Below, in pieces: positions 47,763 through 60,800 of a stretch of DNA of 64,000 bases. Location: contig NC_045143.1 of assembly GCF_008831285.2 (NCBI RefSeq), forward strand, positions 12,327,214 through 12,391,213, read 5' to 3'. The position numbers were made by a program, and so were the translations under genes. The notes under the pieces were generated by a model. The model saw nothing but the letters and a program-made list of their open reading frames with translations, did no database searches and was not told the origin of the DNA. The first letter of the stretch is position 1. Each line of letters opens with the position of its first letter. The DNA comes from Nymphaea colorata (lineage: Eukaryota > Streptophyta > Magnoliopsida > Nymphaeales > Nymphaeaceae).

Positions 47763-48865
47763 GTAGTTCATGTTCTTGCTTCAAAAGGGATGACTGTGGT
47801 TCCATTTGAGCTAAACTACTTGGTGGATTCTGTTCAGTCCATACTGAACATCACTATGGACGCTGATATGTTAAGTCATTTTGATGAGTGGCAACGTGCA
47901 CGCGATGATAAGAAGTGTGAACCTCTAGATGAATGGCCTGTGGAACTGCGCCGTGCACGTCTCATTCCGGCTGTGGACTACTTGCAGGTGCATGTTTGCT
48001 TATACAATTTAGAATCTCAATCTCTTAATAAGACGTGACTGCTGCTTCTTTTAATCTTATATATTAACATTATAGTATGTTAAGGTAATTAAATAATTTC
48101 ACACATTTTCAGGCACGCGGGCACGAGGTAGGTTGATTAAGGAGATCCAGGAGAGCTTCACAGTCGATGCATTTATAGTAAATGCTACTGACTGGGAGAA
48201 AGTTTGTCTGGGCAACCTGGTGGGAATGCCACTAGTGGTTGTTCCAACTGGATTCAAGAACATCACGGATCCACCAAAGAGTGGCACAAGGCGTCGAACT
48301 ACCATCAGAACTGGCATATATGCACCACCTAATCATCATTCTGTGGTATTCTTCCGGCCCAAAAACTAGGTTGTGTTTGCAAGCACATTCTGCAGTATTT
48401 GCTAGGCATATTCTTTAAACAAGGTTGGTTATCGATGAAACGAGCATCAGCTGATCGCCATAACCATCTTTTCTGCGGATCTTGGGTCTACGTCTAGATT
48501 TTTTCTTATAAAAAGGAAAAAAACTATCATGTATTCTGTTGGCTTGTTTTCATGTATGAGAACTCCTTGTTTCCTCCTTTCGTGTCCCTACCGGCCCTGT
48601 TTAATTGTTGATTTTTGAAAGACAGTTTTCTGAAATCAAAGGGTTCTTTCGAAATCAAAAGGTTCTGGGGCTTACTAGGATCTATCTCTTTTTATCCCGC
48701 AGTCCTATGTATCATGCATACAACTTCACATTCTGTTTACGAGTCTTTAATTTTAGGCAGGCCTTAGCATTGGCAATGACGTATCAGTCGGTCATGGACC
48801 ACCACGAACAACGCCCACCTATTGATGATCTTGGACCAGGAGATCAGCTTGAAGCCCACCAGTAG
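47763..48865 (+). pseudogene. Amidase-family protein, last three exons only
   Basis: Exons are 47763-47987, 48113-48345 and 48761-48865. They encode the C-terminal part of a plant amidase-signature protein (the type annotated as amidase or GatA-like): 'VVPFELNYLVDSVQSILNITMDADML..FDEWQRA', 'WPVELRRARLIPAVDYLQ', then 'LIKEIQESFTVDAFIVNATDWEKVCLGNLVGMPLVVVPTGFKNITDPP', 'RRRTTI.TGIYAPP' and 'ALALAMTYQSVMDHHEQRPPIDDLGP', stop TAG. The Ser-cisSer-Lys catalytic region lies in the missing N-terminal half. The middle exon is 233 nt, and using AG at 48112 the frame breaks at the 'ARGRL' stretch, as if one base were lost near 48117. Missing 5' exons plus this lesion point to a pseudogene. A remote possibility is a gene with very long upstream introns and a sequencing error. 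Confidence 0.85.
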
Positions 48866-51049
48866 GTTAATATCACCGTAGTTTTTGGTGAAGGCAAACG
48901 TCTACTTATTATTTGTCTCGTGATGGGTTCTTCTGGCGAGCAAATTCGGTGGTTTATTAGGGAAACGACCCCCACGGAATTACTCCATCTCCCGGAGTAG
49001 ATACGTTTTGTACTTGCCTTTTGTTTGTCGGAAATTTGGAGGCTATCAGTCCTTCAAGGTGCTCATCTTGTTGAAGCATCCGCTGGAGAAGCATGGAGAG
49101 TGCATCCCGATTAACACATATGTCTAATGGCATGTAAAAAGCATTTCAATAATATTTTACTTTTCTGCATACATTTGAATTTGGATCTTATCGTCATCCT
49201 TGGATCAGTTAATTCTCTTCAAAAGGGATGGAAAGCTTTTGTCATGGCCAAGCAAGCCAGTTGTTACTTCAAGATGAACTTTTCGCAATGATTTTTTCCA
49301 AACATTTGCATTCTTGCAAAACGACCTTTGGGATACCAAATCCATAGAGCGTCCTCGTTCTCCCTTGACATAAATCTGCTATGAATCTGGCCTAACCCAC
49401 CTTGATATTAGTAAAGGTCCAAAGTTCTGTACATTTTTTAGCAGTCTTGACTGGTTGGACTGGCTCACATACGTTCAAACACTAAAAGAGAGTTTGATGA
49501 TAAAACCATTTTATTCTTAAAACACGTTCCATGTCTTTAGAAATATGCAGTCTTGGAAAATATTTTCCTTATCAAACGCTTTTTAAAGAGACGGCATGTT
49601 ATCAAATGTTTTCTAAAGTGAGTATCACGTCGTCGTTACAAGAAATGGCGAAAAATCAATTGGTGAATACAATGTCATATAAGACTGAGTAACCAAAAAT
49701 GCTCCACTGTAGCACTTGATTCAGCTAATAGTGGCGAGGCTGTGCTCGACATAAACGCAAATTTGCATCTTCTATAGCTTGGTAAGAAAATATATTTGAT
49801 AGATTCTAAAGAAAGGAATTTAAATAGGTATTTTCCCTGTTTAACTGTGTCAGAGATAGTGCATTAAATCCCTTTCTTAGTAGCAAATGGGATTAGGCAG
49901 ATCCCTGTCAGGTTAATCTATATCTCAACAAAAAAGTACCTTTCCCAGGTTAATTTGGTGCAAAGATGGTCTTAAGAGAACAAGCAAGAAAATGAATTAT
50001 TGTCTGGATTAAACAACAGAGAAGCATAAACATCCGCAACTATGATAGTGATTTAGGATAAAGTGATTCTTTTCACATATGCAATCATGTGTTCAACAGT
50101 ATCCAACATTCCAACACAAGTAATAGTTATCAACGTGATCAGATTATGCTAATTCTACCATGGGCGCTCTGCATAGCTGGATTCATAACAGCCATACTTC
50201 AGAACCAGTAGCCGATATCAAAGACGCACCGAAAACCATGGATTCTTTGTTTGACAACTTGCATTTGCAACACTACAATAAAAAGTAGGTAGCGTAGGCC
50301 TGAATGTGGTTTCTAGTGCAAAGAATAGCCTTACGACAAACCATATTTTATTAAGTGTACTGACGAAACCTTGTTACTTTCTCGTAGAAAGTACGATGAG
50401 AGAGAATCACAATGTCTACTAGCTATTAACCGGCAACAAGTTATTTCTGACCTTTTATGTGCAAGGCATTGCAGTTGTATTTTTCTGCTGGCTGTTCTCC
50501 TTGCGTTTATTAGCCACCATCTCTCCATTGATACTGGAATTCAAAATGGACTGCATTTCCCTTCTCTTTACAAGAGAAGGTTTGCATGTGGAAAGTGGAA
50601 ACGCCAAGCTAATTAGCCTCCTTAATTAACGATGTAGCAATGCCCGAAACCTTATGGCCCCTCTGTTAGAGGACCAAACCAGAGTATCAAGATGTGGAGA
50701 ACACAGACAAGCCCCAGTCGATGTATAAGCATTTTCCCCTGTTAGCCGACCAATTAAGGGAATCATTCTTAGTGCTTTTATTTCATCTGGAAATGTCGAC
50801 ACTGCAACTCCTAATTCAATTCAATGAAGTCAAGCTTCATGCTTATTGCTTTCATATGAATGGGACGTTCCCCCATAACCCAATTCTCATCTAGAAAGGA
50901 AACGGCATGTAAGAACACCCTCTATGCCAACAGAAAGTCCACAGAGGCATGTCCTTTCGCTCTAGATTGCACGATTTGCTAGCCTTCCATTTCAAGCAAA
51001 GCAGCAGCAACCATGATCTCAGACGACCAACAAATTTGTAATTGACAAT
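48866..51049. other. No recognisable gene (48.9-51.0 kb)
   Basis: Between the amidase remnant (plus) and the helicase (minus), whose 3' ends face each other. It must hold their 3' flanks. CACTACAATAAAAAG at 50271 resembles a CACTA end, but no partner is seen. Frames at 50371-50616 and 50694-50894 are short and unsupported. Confidence 0.55.
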
Positions 51050-53200
51050 TCAGTAAGTGGGTTTCTGCCTCTTCCTTTGATGGCGCGCAGCATGAAAACC
51101 TTGTGAATGCGGTGAATTTAAGAGAGCCGTAGGGAGGGCAGACCCAGAAGATTTCAGAACATTGATTAATTCCTTAAATAAGTTTTTATCCTCCTCATTG
51201 ATGAAAACAATGGCCACTCCATTAATGCCCAATCTGGAAGCTCTCCCAATCTGATGCACATATTCCTGCATTGAGCTGGGCATGTCAAAGATTATGACTT
51301 GCCTTACCTTTAGCATATCAACGCCGCGTCCTAATACCCCTGTTGCAACAAGTACAGAAACCTCCCCCGTCAGAAACAGTTTTAGGTTTTCTCTCCTCTC
51401 ACTCATTGTCTTGTCCCCATGTACTGCCACGGCTCTCAAACCACTCGTGACAGTGATGGCCTCACATAGAAGGTCAGCCCCCATTTTGGAGCCCACAAAG
51501 ACCACAGCTGGTGGCTTAAAATGCTGCTTGCTTGCTAATATATCGAATAACTTTTGCTTTTTATGCTTGGTTTCTACCCAAATCACAATTTGTTTCACGG
51601 TTTCCCTTGGCTTTCCAGGTTCCCCAGAAGAGATGCGGAGCAAATCTTTAGGCATCGTACCTAATGTCCTCTCTATATCTTGTGGTATTGTGGCAGAGAA
51701 CATCATTAGTTGGGGTTGCGACAGTGCATGAATCACCTGCATCACCTCATCACGGAACCCTCTCTGAAGCATGCAGTCCACCTCATCCAAAACCAGAATC
51801 CCTACTTCATCCAGTTCAATATCCTGCTTGGTTAGGAGATCTATCAGGCGACCGGCAGTAGCAATGATCAGTTCTATACCTTGCTGAATCCTATAGATTT
51901 GTCCAGCGATGGGATCACCACCAACAATCAGTGCTGTCTTGAATGGCAGACCCTTTCCAAGTACCTTAGCTAGTTCCTCAACTTGTGCACACAACTCCCT
52001 CGTGGGCGCTAAAACAATTGCTAAGGGTTTCTTCTTTTGAGAGGGGTGCTGAAGACGAAATTTTGCACAGCGGGAAATAAGAGGTACCAGAAAAGATGCA
52101 GTTTTCCCTGATCCAGTTTCAGATGAAACGAGTAGATTTCTACCCATGAAAGCAGCAGGGATAACCTGCATTTGAATTGGTGTTGGTATGACATAGCCTG
52201 CGGCTTCCAGGTTGCTCTGCAGCTTCAGTGGAAGTTCATGAGTGGAGAATGACAAAATTGGTGGAGGAACTGAATCTCCCGTAACATGTATGTCAATCCT
52301 GTACTTCAGGGATTCAATCTGGGTACCCTTAAAACATGTACTATTTGGCCCAGTATCTTTTATATAAAAGCACTCATCAAGTGCAGGAACTTTTATAGGG
52401 GAAGCGCTAATTTTGATTGGTTTGATAGAATTGGAATGATGCCTGGCAAGAACAACTTGTTTACACTCGAGGCTGCAAATATCATCTTCTGTTGCATCAC
52501 AAATGTATTCACCATAACGGCCACAAACAGTACAGCGTGGCTCTGCTGGCAATGCTTCCCTCTGATCCTGGCACCTTGTTTTCACCGAACTTGCTGCATC
52601 ATGCACACAAATTTGATAAGTGACCTGCTATTCAATGCCAGAACTAAAACCACCCATCACATTATTAATAATCTCCACAAGTTCCTTTGACGTCTCCTAT
52701 CAAAATCTACTAAGCTGAAGCCACATGAACAAATTATAAATGGCGCAAATTGGTGTTTGCTTGCTCCATTTATTAAACAGCCTAAAGAGGCAGCGCATAC
52801 AATTTGCTCAATGTTTCCAAAGTTCCTTAGGTGTACAATAATAAAACCATTTCACCAAAAAGGTTTACATCTCCTAATTTCACGATGGATCAGCTTAATT
52901 GGTATTTAAAGTTCTAAACTATTTCCACGAACGATCATCTAATTGAAAAAAACTACTGCAAATATAGTAGCAAAATGCCGTTTTCAACCATTAAGACGTT
53001 TGTCATCCCCATGTAAGTATTTTTTTTTACAGACAACCAAGGCACCAAAAAAAAAAAATGTGGTTCGAAAAAAGATACCTAATGAATCTTCGCTTGTATT
53101 AACGCCCAAGGGAGAATGACAACGAATTGCAATGCAAATTCTCACCTGAAAGAGCTTCGACAGTTTGTTCGGACTGTGTATTGTCGTTTCTCACTCCCAT
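51050..53200 (-). CDS. RH41: DEAD-box RNA helicase 41-type with HIT zinc finger
   Basis: An ATP-dependent RNA helicase of the plant RH41 subgroup, probably nuclear. Two coding exons, 53200-53146 and 52593-51050, join in phase to 532 residues, normal for the family. The first gives 18 residues ('MGVRNDNTQSEQTVEALS'), with an in-frame TAG upstream fixing this ATG. Without it the long frame would start at 52606 ('MHDAASS'), inside the acceptor. Residues ~39-62 hold the zf-HIT cysteines (C..C.......C.......C...C). Helicase motifs are the Q motif 'PTPIQ' (~155), Walker A 'SSETGSGKT' (~175-183), 'PTRELC', 'LDEVDCML' (DEVD in place of DEAD), 'FSATI', 'VLVATGVLGRGVDM' and 'HQIGRASRLG' (in place of HRIGRTGR). 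DEVD and the altered motif VI are as I recall for RH41 proteins, so they are not lesions. The basic tail is 'AARHQRKRQK'. The long exon has no lesion. The plus frames at 51282, 51664 and 52286 are antisense shadows. Confidence 0.95.
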
Positions 53201-53850
53201 CGAAGGTTTGAATTCCAATGCCTAGTGAACAGCTTGAAAGCCTAACAAAAACAGCAACATGGGTTGGGAAAGATCAGATTGCAAAACAGAATTCAGCAAC
53301 TATCTGGCACCACATAAAGCCCTCTTGACAAAAGCAGAGGAAGAAGATGCTGATAAAACCACCGGTCTCGACCTCAAAGCTGTTAATGGCGGGTTCAGAG
53401 ACCATCTTGGCCCTTCTACCAGGGACAGAGCTTAGGCTTGGGCTTTGCATCCTCGTGATAAAGAGGGTTGTGACAAGAAGAAGATTTAAGAGTTCAAGCA
53501 CTAAAATTCTTCAAACAAAGAGAAAGAACTTCATGGCGAGAAAATTTTTTTGGGGCAAACTACAAAGAAACAATCTAACAAGCAAAATTGAAGCACATAT
53601 GCGAATGATGAATATGCTACCTGTCGATCAACCAAGATCGAGCCCGCTGCTGCCGCGCGGCGAGTTCTCTCTCTGACTCTCTCCTCTTCTCTTCCGAGTC
53701 TCCGACCTCCTACCTGCAGGCTGCAGCCCTGCTCTCTCCAGCCGTGCTCCCTTTCTCACTCTTTCATTCCCTATCTCCCTCTCTTTGTGTCTCGTTCTCT
53801 CCCTCGCACTCTCTTCGCTGCCTTTTTCCCCCTAGGTTTTCCTGCGTTTT
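53201..53850 (-). promoter_or_regulatory. Likely 5' UTR and promoter of the RH41-type gene
   Basis: Upstream of the ATG at 53200 lies a possible intron acceptor on the minus strand (TTTTTGTTAG, about 53242-53233), suggesting an intron in the 5' UTR. At 53660-53840 the minus strand is strongly GA-rich, a common core-promoter/leader signature in plants. No TATA or start site can be fixed. The 109-codon plus-strand frame at 53347-53676 has no family resemblance and is not called. Confidence 0.4.
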
Positions 53851-54570
53851 TCTTTCGAAAACAGGTTTTCGAAATAGAGATTTCGAAATAGGGCAACGAA
53901 AGGTGCTGTGATTTGTAGGTTGGATTCGGGTAAATGACTCAACTAAAAAAATTTTGAAAATTTTTTAACGTAAATTTTTTTTTTTCAATTGATTGGGGTG
54001 GAGCCACGACCCAGGCGCTGTCTTCCTTGCGGTGGTAGCAGGGATAGTTTACGAGGCGTTGGTGCTCCCCGGCCGCAATTCTGGCTCGCTGTGGTAGCAG
54101 AGAGGGTTCGAGTGAAGAGAGAAACGGTGGACGAAACCCCGAACTAAAAATGAAAAAAAAAAAAACTGGAGTCGAAGAAATTTATACCAATAGTTTAAAC
54201 TTATAGATTTAGTGCACCTCTTTTGCAATAGTTTCATAAACACGTCGAATTTAACAAAAATTAATACCACTGCATTTTTCTAAAATGTTTTTCAGAAAGA
54301 GGCTTGTGAAAGTTAAATTTATTTTAAATCCAGAATTTTATCCAAAATTTCATAAAGACACCCTTAGATTTGTTAAAATCGCTAAAAGTGGGTCTCCAAA
54401 ATTTTTTTTTGAAATAAAAAAAGAAAACCTCCTTATAAAATTTGATTTAGGTACTCCTTGCTTCTAAGTCATTTTAGAATATTGTTAGAGCATTTTTTTA
54501 TGCTCCATATACTCTAACGATGGATTGATTTCTTCTTTTTTACTCTTTACTTGTCATTAAAAATTCAAAA
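53850..54570. other. No recognisable gene (53.9-54.6 kb)
   Basis: AT-rich with A and T runs. A 61-codon frame at 54285-54467 is basic and low-complexity. It may be the leader or LTR of the copia element that follows, but no LTR start or primer site could be read. Confidence 0.5.
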
Positions 54571-54579
54571 CTTAAAAAT

Positions 54580-56940
54580 GACTTCTAGAATGGAAGCCTC
54601 AAAACTCGCTAAGATAAAAAACCCAATCAAACCAACTCTCTTGCATGGAAGCATAAGATCATGTTAGCCTAGACACTTGAGAGGCGAATTCATGTCAGGC
54701 TAATTCATGTCATTAATAAACCTTTTTCCACATTAGATAACATGTGTACATATGAAAAAAGGAAGACTTTTGATGCTTTTAAGACTAATGACCTTATGGC
54801 TGAAACTATTATTGTAGCTTTCATGAAAGCTGACTTAAAGTATCCAACAGCAAGGAAGATGTTTGATGCTATCTTCTCAAAGTATGACATCCACTACTAC
54901 GATGCATGTTTAGTTACTCCTAAAGCGGTATAATTTATATAAAATGAAGGAGCTAAATAGAGTAGTTGATTGTTAATAAGATGTTGGTCATAGCTAAAGA
55001 CCTAGATGTAATATAAAATGTGATTTCAGATAACATGCAGATCTGACAACCTTGAATAGTCTATCTCTTTTTTGAGACATGATAATCATTGCCCCGAGCC
55101 TTCAATTTGGTACTCTGACTGTAGAAAAGCTCTCTATTCAACTTGCTATTTAGCAAGAACACCGGAGTAAGAGGGAAAAAAATGCAGAACTCATGATAGC
55201 CTAGGATAAATATGTTGGTAGTCATGTGTCAAGTAAAACCTAAACAATTTTTAATGGTTGCAAGTTTAAGGATAATTTTATATGTCTTTAGAAACCTCAA
55301 TGAGTTGTAATAAAATGCTACTGTGCAAAACATGAACACATAAAGAAGAACTACAAGACAAAGTTCCAAAACAAGAAGAACAACAATGGTCAGGACAATA
55401 ACAACAACAGGAAAAATCAGGGAGGACTACAACAAAGAAGTCATACGTATTGTGTTAGAGTGTTTGTTGACAAATAAAGAACTGCTGGTTGGTGGTAGAT
55501 TCAGGGGCTATCTGTCACATATCAAAAACAAAGTAATGTGTGGTTTATATAGAAGACCTAAGTCCGAGAGTACAAAAAGGTTTCTATAGAAAATAATTCA
55601 TATTGTGATGTCATGAGAGTCAGGTTATATCAATTCAATGGTGAGGGCACCAGTGACAATCTGAACGAGGTTCTTTATGTTCCTTTTATGAGGAGGAAAC
55701 TAGTGTTTGTCCTCATTTCTGATTCAAAACGATTTTGAAGTTCATTTTGTTCATCGAATACTGCAAAACTTTAGACTTAATAAGCAAAGAACAATGCCTA
55801 GAATACTACAACAAAGGGGTATAGCTAAGAGGAGAAATAAAACCCTCTTGGACAAGGTAAAATCCATGTTAATAAGTACATAGTTAGCCAAAGTATTTTG
55901 AAGTGAAATTGTATTAACAACTATGTGTAGTATAAATCGAGTGTCATGCAAAGCAATCTCAACGATTGTCCTGCAAAGCAATCTCAACCACTCCTTATGA
56001 GAAATGGATTGGTGAAACCAGATTTGAGACATCTCAATTGATGGGGATCTGTAGCCCATATAAAAATCCTAGAACTAAAAAATGGGTAAACTAAGTAATA
56101 GATATGTAAGATGTTTGTTTATTAAATATCCGAAAATATCCAAATGCTACAAATTTTATCAATCGACTATAAGACTTATCGAGAGTATGGATGTAGCGTT
56201 TCTAGAAGAACATAATAATAAGAACAATGATCAAATGGAAGATCAAATCGATCTACTGGTTGATTTGATTTATTAAAGGAATAGTCTGATAATGAACCGA
56301 CTGAGGAACAGTTTGACAATGAATCAATTGGAAAATAGTTTGGTAACGAACCAACTGATTCGGTTGCCTCATTTTCTCATATTTTGTCGGGTCATGAAAG
56401 ACTTAGAGCTCATTCTTCGTACTTGAACGATTATTATGTAGATTTGGCAAAGGAACTATGTTATTTAAATGAAATGTCAGATAATTTGACATATGATGAA
56501 GTAATAAATTCATGTGGATCATTGGGTAAATACTATGGATAAGAAAATTAAATACATAGAAAAGAATATAGTATGAGAATCAGTAGATCTTCTTTAGAAA
56601 GAAAACACATTGACTGTAAATGAATGTCAAAGAAAAAGTATAAGGTTGATTGATCAGTCGAGAAATTCAAATCAAGAGTTGTGACGAAAGGTTTTTTCCA
56701 AAAGAAATGAATTGACTATTTAAAAACATATTCACTAGTTGCAAAATTTGTATCATGGAGAATAATTTTAACTATCAGCCTTATATAACTTGGATATTTA
56801 GTAGATGGATATAAAGACTACTTCTCTAAATGGTGTTAAAAAAACTGTATATATGACACATTCATAAGAATATGTCATCAAAGAAAATAAAGATAAAGTG
56901 TACAAGTTGAAACTGGAAATTGCTTCATGATAAATCAGTA
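54580..56940 (+). pseudogene. Ty1/copia element remnant (gag, protease, integrase end, RT start)
   Basis: Landmarks in order, with frameshifts: gag at 54730-55190 ('DAFKTNDLMAETIIVAFMKADL', 'FDAIFSKYD', 'SLQFGTLTVEKLSIQLAI'). A CCHC knuckle with lost ligands is at about 55310-55350 ('CYCAKHEHIKKNYK'). A protease entry near 55485-55510 resembles 'VVDSGA.CH', followed by 'VRLYQFNGEGTSDNLNEVLYVPFMRRKLV' at 55620-55715. The integrase end ('GIAKRRNKTLLDKVKSML') is at 55815-55880, a 'KCVFIGYPE'-type block at 56100-56190 ends 'VAFLEEHNN', and the RT start ('SRVVTKGFFQKK.IDYLKTYSLVAKF') is at 56670-56750. The integrase core is mostly deleted. The element breaks off near 56940, before the RT catalytic motif. 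No LTR was identified. Confidence 0.8.
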
Positions 56941-57870
56941 TCCATGAAAAGTTGGTACTAACCCAAAGGGAAGGGGTTTACATATCAGCCATCCACAAGC
57001 AAAGGCATGCAGGATTTCAAATCAATGAAGTAAATATTAAAAAAAAAGAAAAAAAGAAAAACAAATAAGGCCGTTTCTTTATGTTCAATTTGATATCTAT
57101 GCTGTAAGCAATAGATAATTCATTCTGCCACCCTTTTTATTAAAAGTTCAAACTTAAATCTTTAAGGTCTAGTCTATCAGCTAAAATGGTTTGCCCTTCG
57201 AATAACATAAACATCCTCCAAAATAAAGGAATTAACCGGCTTGTGAATGCCGTATGTTTTATTTTCCTGTGATTTTGTAATCCCATTAAACATTCCTTAC
57301 AAAAAATTAAATTTCACCAAGGTCAAGTGCAGAGGCTACCAACTGTATCACTTTAGGTAAATAATTTAGCTTGGGTACCAATATCTTTTCGGACAAAGGG
57401 GAACAACCTCCCGCAATATGCTGCCATGGGAATATACATGGGCACTCAATTCTCACTGGCTTGTAAATTGTAAATTATTTTTTAACATTTTTCATCTCTC
57501 AAGAAAATGCACTTCCGATATTTGAAAACAGAAACTTGTAGGCATTCACTAAATTGTACCATCAATAACGACAGATTATATTACACTGGAAGCTTGGCCT
57601 GTACGGCAAACAAGATACCGTCCTGATCTTCAAGATAACCTCCCATAACAATTGTTTATCTTTTCTTTGCTCCCTGCAGCATCTCCAAATCAAAAGTATT
57701 GTACTAGCCGTCAAGAAGCAGTTGAAGTATGAACAATAGAAATTCCTCTGTAAGCCATATGCAGAAACATAGTCTTGATTCGTATGCATATCCTCTGAAA
57801 TGTCCTCAGTCAGTTTCATTCCCTAAAGTCCGAACCTTTTTTCTCAATGGGCCTTTGCCACTTAATGAAG
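56941..57870 (-). other. 3' flank of the DUF3326 gene
   Basis: Between the copia remnant and the inferred stop codon at 57871. The part near 57560-57870 could be the 3' UTR. An 85-codon minus-strand frame (57562-57819) lies here and has no family resemblance. It overlaps the expected UTR and is not called as a gene. Confidence 0.5.
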
Positions 57871-60800
57871 TTAAATGACAGATACCATCTGTTCTACTTC
57901 TACTCTTTGCCTGCAATTTCACAAAATCGAATCATCAGCTCTACTAGACAAAGTTTACTAAAGAAGTACTACTATTACAGCTTTAGTCTGAAAGACCTAG
58001 TCATGGGCAAAAATTTAAGTTAAGAGGATGTTAACAGTGTTGTCCTCAGATCCAAACAAAACTCTAATGTTTCTTTACAGATGAAGCATATTTCATGGCA
58101 GAAAGGGCATGTTAATATTACAGTGTGAGCCCCAAGCTTTAACATAAAAAAAAGTAACCCCTATCATTCTTTTCATCTGCACAAATTGAGGGAATCCATT
58201 AAACCAGTAAAAGGTCAGAAACAGATGAGAGGTCAAGACAGTAAATCAGTCAGAGCTTGTCGGTGCAGAAAACCAACGGTAATGGTTGTTGCATCTTCAA
58301 GAAATGCAAAAACCACAAAAATGAAACTTCAAAAGGTGTATATGAAAAGAAAAATGCGTGTCTGTGTGTGTGTCTAAGGCCTTTGGAAGTCTTAACAAGC
58401 AAATGTGAACTCCTATACATTTGACACCCTCAATCGACTCAATATGCTTGTCATTGACTCACAAGGTTCTACGAGTATAAAGGATTAACACCCATCTACA
58501 CATTAATGTGATGCATCTGAAACAATTAAACATGGTAAAATTTATGCATGTTTGCTTTAGTTCCATATTAAAAAGCAAATTTTTGTATTTGGGCTACGAC
58601 ACAGCCTCCAACCTTCAACAAATGAATGCTATGAAAGCCGAGTGAGCGAAAAAAATGTATGTTGCGGCACAGAGTATTCCTGCCATTTGTTAAAAGAAGA
58701 AAAACACTTGCCTTAATGGGATGATTCTTTTCTCAATCAGGCCCCTCATTTTCTTGTGGTTATCATCCTCTCTATCTACAATCACAAAAAATTAACCTAC
58801 GGGATGAGGAAAAAAGCTCTGCCACTCCAGTGAACTTGGTAAACTGTAATATTAATTTCCATCATAATATTTCATATGCAGTTACTCATATTTAAGGGAG
58901 CAATCAACCTGTTAGATGTAAGCATACTGGATGAAAATTGCCTGATACGCTTAGTTGCATCCTTTCTCATGGATAAAGGATCAATCCCTGCCTTGTGAGC
59001 TGCAATAACTCCTAAAGCTTCCCAATAATTTGAAACGACCAACTAATTCATCAAGGAGAAAAAGGCAAAAAAGGAAAAACAACCTGTTAGCTAAATTACA
59101 AAAAAGTTATAAACTAAACTAAAGCATTAACAATGATCAAAAACCAAAAATCAACAAAACACACCGCATCAATCCCAATCTTATCAGGGGTGTCATCAAG
59201 AACTGTCTCATTCTCCTTCACTGCAATAATCAATGGTCGCTGTCCATTGTCCAACAAGATAAAGTAAGCACCAAGAACCAAATGTTCTATTGGTTTTCAA
59301 TTTGCACAAAACACAAAAGATTAAGTAAACATTGACATATACATTTTGTAAACTTATTCTCTTTAACATATAGGCTATCTTCAGTCCTCGGACTAACAGT
59401 AACAAGGCAGACATTGGCAAAGCATATAACAAAAACCAGAACAACCACATTTGTGATAAATCAATAAGAGAGATAACATGGCCAACAAGGGAAAGTCCTT
59501 AAAATTAAAAGTTCTAGGGCAAAGAAGGCAATATAATTATCAATCACTATTTTCAGAAATTCTCCCATAACTGACATTTTTTTACCATTGCTACATAAAA
59601 AAAAACATGCACTTAGAACTTAGTACACCCTCAAATATAAGGAACTTGGGCCCCAGTTTGACGTCAAAGGAAAAAATTAAATGAAGATTGTAACACATAC
59701 ACCAGAAAGTGGCACAAATTACAAAGAATGTCAAAGTGCATCAGTACCACAAGCAACAAGCTTGTATGAAGAACATATCCATCTGAGTGAGTATCCCTTG
59801 GCATGTTAAACAACATTAGTTTATTAGTACAATAAATATCACACAGATGACAAAAGTTTCATCCTTCCAAGAAAAGGTACTTGAGAACTTCAAAGCTTTC
59901 TGAAAGGTGCATTTAAAATGTAAACTCATTGACAGAAAAACCATAAACCTTATTCAAAAGAGGATGAGGTGGCAAAGAATTTTCTCACAAGCACGTCCAA
60001 TCGAGTTGGTTCAGGTTCAACAAATTTCCAGAAGAAAATGTAGGCAAAGCAATGGTCCTCAAGAAACATCACTTCCAAGATGTAACAGTCTTCACTTGAG
60101 CAAAAGCAAGTTACCTTCTTTCTATCACTATTGGCAAATGCAAGAGAACCTATTCCTCCACAGGCATCAATAGGAAGCACCAAACTGTCTACATCACTTG
60201 CAACTAAACAGTCAGTCCCCACAGAACCAGCAGTAGTAACAAGATATTGAGGTGCTTTGCTTAGCCCAGCAAGTACACAAGGTAGAAAAGTGAACCCAAT
60301 CTGTTAGACAGGAACAAAAGTTCATGCAAGTAATTATATCAAGTACATGAGTGTCCCCAGATTTATAGGAGAAACCACAAAGCAATCTTCCACAAAATGA
60401 TGCAAATTGCAAGTGTTCCTCATCAAATTGAATGTTTCAGATATATGATTTTAATTTACTGTTAGATAGGTCTTAGCTGCTTTATGTAAACATCTCATTG
60501 TCAACATATTGGAGGGGTGGGGGGGAGAGAGAGAGAGAGGCTTCAGTGTTAATAATAGTACACTATAATGCTCACCAAAAGCACCAAGCAACTCTTAGAA
60601 TCTTATTAATGATTGTTCTAATTTAGTTTCATTTTTTAGCAATAACAGGTGTCAAAGGGGCAATTATATGTGTACTAATGAAGTCTAGAGGTGCACTCCT
60701 TCAAAGCAATGAAAATAAGGATTAGCCATGCCTTTCTCATTCCTCCCTCGTGCCACTTGTGTCCGTGTGTGTGCATGCTTATGGTCATGTGTAGTTCATA

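Noticed and set aside
51282-52690. Plus-strand open frames of 65-149 codons
   Set aside because: They are antisense to the intact RH41-type helicase exon and have no family resemblance.
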